A stretch of 47,624 nucleotides of DNA from Clostridium sp. LS (lineage in GTDB: Bacteria; Bacillota; Clostridia; Clostridiales; Clostridiaceae), in contig NZ_AUUU01000259.1 of the NCBI RefSeq assembly GCF_002760435.1, positions 1-47,624 of the forward strand. The letters are read 5' to 3'. Position 1 is the first letter of the stretch, and each line of letters begins with the position of its first letter. Shown piece after piece: positions 43,301-47,624 of the stretch. Made by a program: the position numbers and the translations under genes. The notes under the pieces are model-generated. The model was not told the DNA's origin, ran no database searches, and saw only the letters and a program-made list of their open reading frames with translations.

Positions 43301-43334
43301 GATTATTTCCCCCTTAATTATTTCCCCCTTAATT
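43301..43334 (-). repeat. Tandem duplication of a ribosome-site segment
   Basis: AATTAAGGGGGAAAT occurs twice in a row just before VC0807 copy 2 and runs into the stop codon of the oxidoreductase gene. Both copies contain GGGGG; only the second is well spaced from the ATG. Confidence 0.8.
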
Positions 43335-44034
43335 ATTCCCAACTTACATTTGCACTTTTTATATATATTTCTGGATCAATAACATCTTTATCCAGCATTG
43401 CTTGAGTATCTTCAGTTATGTATCCTAGACTTACTACTTCTTTCCCTGCACTTCTTAAAGCCTTAAAAAATTCTTTATACATTTCTTTTAATTCCTCATC
43501 ATATTTAATTTTAGAAATCGCTCCACCTTGTCCACACAAAATAGTTCCAGCTAAATTATCTTTACTCATAACTTCAAAAGTTTTCACAAGACCGTCGAAA
43601 TTATAATTTCCTGGAAAACCGCAGTTTGAAATCAATACATTTTTAGTTGGATTCTCTTTCTCATAACGCTTAGGATGAATATATTTATCGCCAACTTTTA
43701 TTATATCTCTCTTAGCTAACGGAATTTTCCTATCCATAAAATCTTTCATTATACCTGTAACAGTGAACACATATAATGGTGTAGCATAAACAGCTATATC
43801 TGCTTGTTTTAGCTTTTCTAATAATTCTTCCATATCATCCTTATGAATACACTTTCCTGGAGTTTTAGTCCAACAAGTAAAGCAACCTATACAATGTTTT
43901 ATTTCTTTATCTTTAAGATATATTGTTTCTGCTTCAACTCCTGCTTCTTCGCAGCCTTTAAGAAATTCAACTAAAAGAACCTCTGTATTTCCTTCTGCCC
44001 CTCTTGGGCTGCCATTTATAGCTAATACTTTCAT
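43333..44034 (-). CDS. Flavodoxin-fold oxidoreductase, copy 1 (PadR operon)
   Basis: 233 residues. FMN loop AINGSPRGAEGNTEVL at 5-20, then HCIGCFTCWTKTPGKCIHKDD with four cysteines, then ATPLYVFTVTGIMKDFMDR. This is the NADPH-dependent FMN reductase / iron-sulfur flavoprotein family; the Cys cluster may hold an iron-sulfur centre. GAGGTG six bases before ATG 44034 sets the start. Very similar throughout to the gene at 45.4-46.1 kb. It lies 24 bases after padR and its stop overlaps the repeat before VC0807 copy 2. Likely role: NAD(P)H-driven reduction of a toxic small molecule sensed by PadR (inference). Confidence 0.92.
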   Translation of the reverse strand: MKVLAINGSPRGAEGNTEVLLVEFLKGCEEAGVEAETIYLKDKEIKHCIGCFTCWTKTPGKCIHKDDMEELLEKLKQADIAVYATPLYVFTVTGIMKDFMDRKIPLAKRDIIKVGDKYIHPKRYEKENPTKNVLISNCGFPGNYNFDGLVKTFEVMSKDNLAGTILCGQGGAISKIKYDEELKEMYKEFFKALRSAGKEVVSLGYITEDTQAMLDKDVIDPEIYIKSANVSWE

Positions 44035-44058
44035 TTTAAACACCTCTCATAAATTTTA

Positions 44059-44616
44059 TTAATTTTCTAATTCCTCTAACGCTTTTATAGTTTCCTCATA
44101 CCATTCTATTTTTGCTTCTTCAATCTTTTTTCCATAGTTTACTGTGCTAATGTATAGTATCGCACTCTTTTTATCCACATTCTTTAATTGAGAACCGAGT
44201 ATGTCTGCTATTTCTGAATACTGCTTGAGTTCTTCTTTTGATTTTTCTTTTATTGTTTTAAGTTTTTTTACAATTATTTCTGCTGGTATATCTTTTGATA
44301 AAAACATTTTTAATAAAAATTCTGATCTCATTGGTTCTTGTTCCACTGGAAGCATAAGCCATTCTTGTAATTCATCTCTTCCTTTCTGTGTTATTGAATA
44401 TACATTTTTGGCTGGCCTTCCTTCTGTTTGTTTAACTTCTTTTGTTATTAATTCCTCATCTTCCATTCTCTGAAGTACAGGATATATATGACCATAATTT
44501 TCATTCCAAAAGTATCCTATAGAAGAATCGCAAAATTTTTTAATATCATATCCTGAGCCTGACATTAAACTAAGGACTCCTAGTAAAGCATATTTTGTTT
44601 TATTAACTTTCGCCAT
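44059..44616 (-). CDS. PadR-family transcriptional regulator
   Basis: 185 residues. The N-terminal winged helix has the family pattern TKYALLGVLSLMSGSGYDIKKF, YGHIYPVLQRMEDEELI and EGRPAKNVYSITQKGRDEL; the helical C-terminal half serves dimerisation. GAGGTG six bases before ATG 44616 sets the start. PadR proteins repress detoxification or transport genes until a ligand binds. Its own promoter carries the 17-base palindrome also found in front of the second oxidoreductase gene, so it should control both and itself. Confidence 0.94.
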   Translation of the reverse strand: MAKVNKTKYALLGVLSLMSGSGYDIKKFCDSSIGYFWNENYGHIYPVLQRMEDEELITKEVKQTEGRPAKNVYSITQKGRDELQEWLMLPVEQEPMRSEFLLKMFLSKDIPAEIIVKKLKTIKEKSKEELKQYSEIADILGSQLKNVDKKSAILYISTVNYGKKIEEAKIEWYEETIKALEELEN

Positions 44617-44660
44617 TATATTCACCTCTGATATATTTCTCTCTGATATATTATACTTAA

Positions 44661-44688
44661 ATTATATCACTCTGATATATATAGTCAA
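44661..44688 (-). promoter_or_regulatory. padR operon promoter with operator in the spacer
   Basis: Minus strand: -35 TTGACT (44683-44688), 16-base spacer, -10 TATAAT (44661-44666). The perfect palindrome TATATCA-CTC-TGATATA occupies 44663-44679, covering spacer and -10. Two further half sites, CTCTGATATA, lie downstream at 44641-44650 and 44626-44635. Confidence 0.85.
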
Positions 44689-44721
44689 TATATTTTTCCA
44701 ACTTTTTTAACTACTATAATT

Positions 44722-45351
44722 TTATATATCTTTTTTACTCCAGTACCATCTAGGAAATAATATTGAGAATGCTATAAGAACAGGACTGGAAATATTACAG
44801 TAAACAGTACTTATTGCATAATATGAACTCATTGATACTGAAAATAATAGAATCGTTCTTATTACTGCCTGACTAATATTTAAAATTCCCCATGATAAGG
44901 TAACTATTCTCCAAGCTGCTGCATATTTGGGTTGTTTCTTAAAATCTTCTGGAATGTTACTTAAATAACTTTGTTCAGCAATTATTTGGACTAGTGATCT
45001 TTTGCAAAATAAAGAACCTAAGAAAATTATTGCAATTAAAATATCCTGTACAATTGGAGATACTAAATAAAATGCAGGATTATTAGAAATAATAGTTCCT
45101 ATAACTCCAATACTTGAAAAAGATGCTCCCATTACTGCTAGTGCATTAATCTTATGCTCTTTTATAAAATTTGAAACAACTATACCAATACTCCAAACTC
45201 CAGATAATATTATTCCATCAAGTGTCATTCCATTTTTATCAAAGATTGAAAAAATTATTATAGGAATAATTGCACTCATTACAAAATCTTTGTTTAATAT
45301 ATTTTTTAATACTGAATATTGTTTATCTGATTTATTAATTGATTTTTCCAT
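44722..45351 (-). CDS. VC0807-family membrane protein, copy 3
   Basis: 209 residues with about five or six membrane helices, paralogous to copies 1 and 2 throughout. GGAGGAG precedes the ATG. It follows oxidoreductase copy 2 by 66 bases, repeating the oxidoreductase/VC0807 order of the padR operon. Function unknown; the constant pairing suggests that it works with the oxidoreductase, for example as a membrane partner or exporter (inference). Confidence 0.85.
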   Translation of the reverse strand: MEKSINKSDKQYSVLKNILNKDFVMSAIIPIIIFSIFDKNGMTLDGIILSGVWSIGIVVSNFIKEHKINALAVMGASFSSIGVIGTIISNNPAFYLVSPIVQDILIAIIFLGSLFCKRSLVQIIAEQSYLSNIPEDFKKQPKYAAAWRIVTLSWGILNISQAVIRTILLFSVSMSSYYAISTVYCNISSPVLIAFSILFPRWYWSKKDI

Positions 45352-45417
45352 AATTAATCTCCTCCATAAGCCCTTGCTTTTTATCCTTATAACAAGGGCA
45401 ACTATATTTTTTAAACC

Positions 45418-46119
45418 TTATTTCCAACTTGAATTAGCATTTTTCATATAAATCTCAGGGTCAATTATATCTTTTGCAAGTTCTGCTTGAGTTTTTTCTA
45501 ATATAAATCCAATACTTACAATCTCGCGCCCTGCATCCTTTAGTGCTGATATAAATGGTGTAAATATTTCTTTTAGAGCATCGTGTTTATTAATTTCACT
45601 AAACATTCCTCCCTGGCCGCATGTAATAACTCCTGCTAAATTTTCCTTTGCTAAAACCTTAAATGTTTCAACAAGACCTGAAAAATTATAATTTCCCGGG
45701 AAACCACAATTTGAAATTAATACACTCTTAGTAGGTGATTTCTTTTCATAACGGCTTGGATGAGTATACTTATCATCAACTTTAATTATCTCCCTATTAT
45801 TTAGCGGAAGCATACGATCCATAAAATCTTTCATGATACCAGTAACCGTATAATAATATAATGGAGTTGCATAAACCATTATATCTGCTTCTGATACTTT
45901 CCTTAATAATTCTTCCATATCATCCCTATGCACACACTTTCCAGGAGTTTTTGTCCAGCAGGAAAAACATCCGCAGCAATGTTTTATATTTTTTTCCTTA
46001 AGATAAATAGTTTCTACTTCTGCACCTTCCTCCTTGCATCCTTCAAGAAATGGCTTTAACATGACTTCTGTATTTCCTGCTTCCCCTCTTGGACTTCCGT
46101 TTAAAGCTAAAATTTTCAT
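45418..46119 (-). CDS. Flavodoxin-fold oxidoreductase, copy 2
   Basis: 233 residues, same length and motifs as copy 1: ALNGSPRGEAGNTEV, HCCGCFSCWTKTPGKCVHRDD, ATPLYYYTVTGIMKDFMDRMLP. It has one more cysteine in the cluster than copy 1 (CCGC instead of CIGC). GGAGGAATTAAA precedes the ATG. It has its own PadR-type promoter, so it is co-regulated with copy 1. Confidence 0.92.
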   Translation of the reverse strand: MKILALNGSPRGEAGNTEVMLKPFLEGCKEEGAEVETIYLKEKNIKHCCGCFSCWTKTPGKCVHRDDMEELLRKVSEADIMVYATPLYYYTVTGIMKDFMDRMLPLNNREIIKVDDKYTHPSRYEKKSPTKSVLISNCGFPGNYNFSGLVETFKVLAKENLAGVITCGQGGMFSEINKHDALKEIFTPFISALKDAGREIVSIGFILEKTQAELAKDIIDPEIYMKNANSSWK

Positions 46120-46199
46120 TTTAATTCCTCCTTCTTAATTCACCTTCAACATTTTTTAACTTTATATGATTTATTTTTAATCATTATTTTCTTCTGATA

Positions 46200-46216
46200 T
46201 ATATCACTCTGATATG
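46200..46216. promoter_or_regulatory. Second PadR operator near the start of transcription
   Basis: TATATCA-CTC-TGATATG, one base from a perfect palindrome, with its centre 30 bases from that of the spacer operator, about three helical turns. It lies just downstream of the -10 box. Confidence 0.75.
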
Positions 46217-46227
46217 TTATATTTAGA

Positions 46228-46255
46228 ATTATATCACTCTGATATATAAAGTCAA
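46228..46255 (-). promoter_or_regulatory. Promoter of oxidoreductase copy 2 with PadR operator
   Basis: Minus strand: TTGACT (46250-46255), 16-base spacer, TATAAT (46228-46233). The same perfect palindrome TATATCA-CTC-TGATATA lies at 46230-46246. Layout is identical to that of the padR promoter. The remainder of the 312-base gap holds the terminator below and AT-rich sequence. Confidence 0.85.
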
Positions 46256-46287
46256 TACTTTTTCCAAATTTTTTTAATATATGCAAA

Positions 46288-46317
46288 AAAGAGATAGATA
46301 TAATCTCTACCTCTTTA
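46288..46317 (-). terminator. Terminator after traX
   Basis: Minus strand AAAGAGGTAGAGAT and ATCTATCTCTTT pair imperfectly and are followed by TTTTGC. It keeps TraX transcription out of the PadR-controlled genes. Confidence 0.6.
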
Positions 46318-46431
46318 AACCTATATAACTAAATATTGCTATAAAGCCGCTTTTCTTCTTACTCTAAAATTTAAACAAATCCTTATTCAAAATATTTAGC
46401 TGATCTACCCTCCACACAATAATAATAAAAA

Positions 46432-47241
46432 TCAAGTTATTAATCCAACAATAAAGAAAAATATGAAAATGTGAACTGGATAATATATATAAAATAAATA
46501 CTTTAATCCACACCCCTTTTTTCCATTATAAAGCATCATTAGTGGAGCTGCAAAAATCATCATCCATTGATAATTGTGATAAAACGCTTCCTTAAATGAA
46601 AAATTTAAATAGGGTAAAAAAGATAGTGAAAAAATCAAATAAATCAACATCATTTCCTTATGATTATCTCTTAAATAAAAAAACGTAATTCCAAGAACCA
46701 CAAAAATAAAATTTCCTTCACATAATAATGGGCAAGGTAAAAAAGATAATATAAATTTAGATATTATCTTTGAACTTACAAATTTATAAACGCCTATTGG
46801 CAAAATAATTTCGCATACTATCACAATAAATATTACAAAAACTTTTTTATAGAATTCTTCATTTCTCCCCCTTAAAAATTCAAATATTAATATGTTAAAA
46901 GCCACCAAAAAGAATGTTTCAAAAATATTATTATATACTGTAGGAAAAGACCTATCACTTATTGATATTTCCCAAGCAATAAGTTTACCTAAAGACATTA
47001 CTACAGAGAAAAAGTATAATCTTTTAACATAAGTCACTCTATTTCTTGTATAAAAAAAACCTTCAGCCATTGTAAAGAAAAAAAGTGGCGCTGACAATCT
47101 TCCAATCCAGGTAAACCAAATTGGAATTCCATTTGACGAAAAAAATTGATGTATATGGTCAACAGTCATTAATATTAATGCAATTATCTTTAATGTAAAA
47201 TCATTTATACCTTTTTTAGCAACACTATTTGTTAAATACAT
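46432..47241 (-). CDS. TraX-family membrane acetyltransferase homologue
   Basis: 269 residues with about eight membrane helices. KIIALILMTVDHIHQFF at 18-34, WIGRLSAPLFFFTMAEGFFYTRNR at 45-68 and the C-terminal LKYLFYIYYPVHIFIFF are TraX hallmarks. TraX N-acetylates pilin in F plasmids; chromosomal homologues in Firmicutes probably acylate an envelope component. No conjugation or pilin gene is near. GGAG precedes the ATG. Confidence 0.9.
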   Translation of the reverse strand: MYLTNSVAKKGINDFTLKIIALILMTVDHIHQFFSSNGIPIWFTWIGRLSAPLFFFTMAEGFFYTRNRVTYVKRLYFFSVVMSLGKLIAWEISISDRSFPTVYNNIFETFFLVAFNILIFEFLRGRNEEFYKKVFVIFIVIVCEIILPIGVYKFVSSKIISKFILSFLPCPLLCEGNFIFVVLGITFFYLRDNHKEMMLIYLIFSLSFLPYLNFSFKEAFYHNYQWMMIFAAPLMMLYNGKKGCGLKYLFYIYYPVHIFIFFFIVGLIT

Positions 47242-47624
47242 AATATATCTCCAAATTAATTACACTCTAAATTAAATATTCTATACAATTATATTCCATG
47301 TTGTAAATATTATACAAACCCATTTCTGCAATGCATATTTGTGAGTAACTTATTTAAAATTATGCATTAAAAGCACTAAAAGGAAAATAGTTCCAATTCA
47401 CTTTTCATACTCAAGTTGAAACAAGCAAATTAGGTACAGCCTTACTCTTAGTGCTTTCAGCAATATTTTATAGTCCTTCACAACATTATTATCCATAAAT
47501 GTATAGGCATGTAATATTTTCTATAAGTACACACTTAAACCTAGATTAAAGATACCAAATATTATAGCTTGACTTATTATATGAATATACTTACATATTT
47601 ACTAAATCTTCATGTGGATATCTT
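47242..47624. other. Gene-free right end with a long-range dyad
   Basis: 383 bases without an open frame that has a ribosome site. AAAGCACTAA (47370-47379) pairs exactly with TTAGTGCTTT (47448-47457); the 68 bases between are more mixed in composition than the surroundings. It could be a structured RNA or an intergenic repeat. I do not recognise it. Confidence 0.35.

Noticed and set aside
1..47624. CRISPR array, rRNA or tRNA genes
   Set aside because: No regularly spaced repeats, no rRNA core sequence and no tRNA TTCRA-type arm in a proper setting were seen on either strand.

Overview
The window is very AT-rich, uses strong GGAGG-type ribosome binding sites, and encodes an [FeFe] hydrogenase, AgrBD-type peptide signalling, a HelD-type RNA polymerase recycling factor and CitA/CitB-type malate or citrate sensing. 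Together these point to a solventogenic or saccharolytic Clostridium (cluster I, C. beijerinckii-like). That assignment is by inspection only. I saw no rRNA, tRNA, CRISPR array or intact mobile element. It reads as ordinary chromosome with several accessory islets.

Layout. 0.1-4.2 kb: a PGRP-fold amidase with two small paralogous membrane proteins, the 3' remnant of a GH1 phospho-beta-glucosidase gene, a Gfo/Idh/MocA oxidoreductase, and a secreted CAP-domain protein with wall-binding repeats. 4.7-13.1 kb: an unknown helical protein, a CPBP membrane protease homologue, HelD, a PhzF-like isomerase and a membrane-anchored GH31 glycosidase. 13.3-18.3 kb: a stand-alone FabF, an AraC regulator with an effector-binding domain, a probable Pyr4/PaxB-like transmembrane terpene cyclase, and a MmyB-type regulator divergent from a flavin oxidoreductase. 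18.3-22.8 kb: a CNNM/CBS protein, an orphan sugar-binding protein behind a perfect palindrome, a coiled-coil unknown and signal peptidase I.

22.9-26.5 kb is a compact signalling operon, read right to left: DUF5317, an AgrC-sensor-like membrane protein without kinase, AgrB, a 41-residue AgrD that starts at TTG, and a GGDEF plus HD-GYP protein. 26.7-32 kb holds YdcF, EamA, a small unknown, a four-cluster [FeFe] hydrogenase and a DEDDh exonuclease. 32-39.1 kb runs right to left: malic enzyme, a KdgT-family permease, a CitA/DcuS-type kinase, its regulator, and a 2-isopropylmalate synthase carrying an AraC-type DNA-binding domain at its C terminus.

39.5-47.3 kb holds a DUF6512 protein, then a serially duplicated module: flavodoxin-like oxidoreductase plus VC0807-family membrane protein twice, a third VC0807 copy alone beside a truncated transposase, a PadR regulator, a divergent RpiB/LacAB isomerase, and TraX. 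Two promoters in this cluster have the same layout, TTGACT-N16-TATAAT, with the palindrome TATATCA-CTC-TGATATA in the spacer. That is a convincing PadR operator set.

The most novel items are the LeuA-AraC fusion, the kinase-less Agr operon ending in a c-di-GMP enzyme, the terpene cyclase-like protein and the PadR module.
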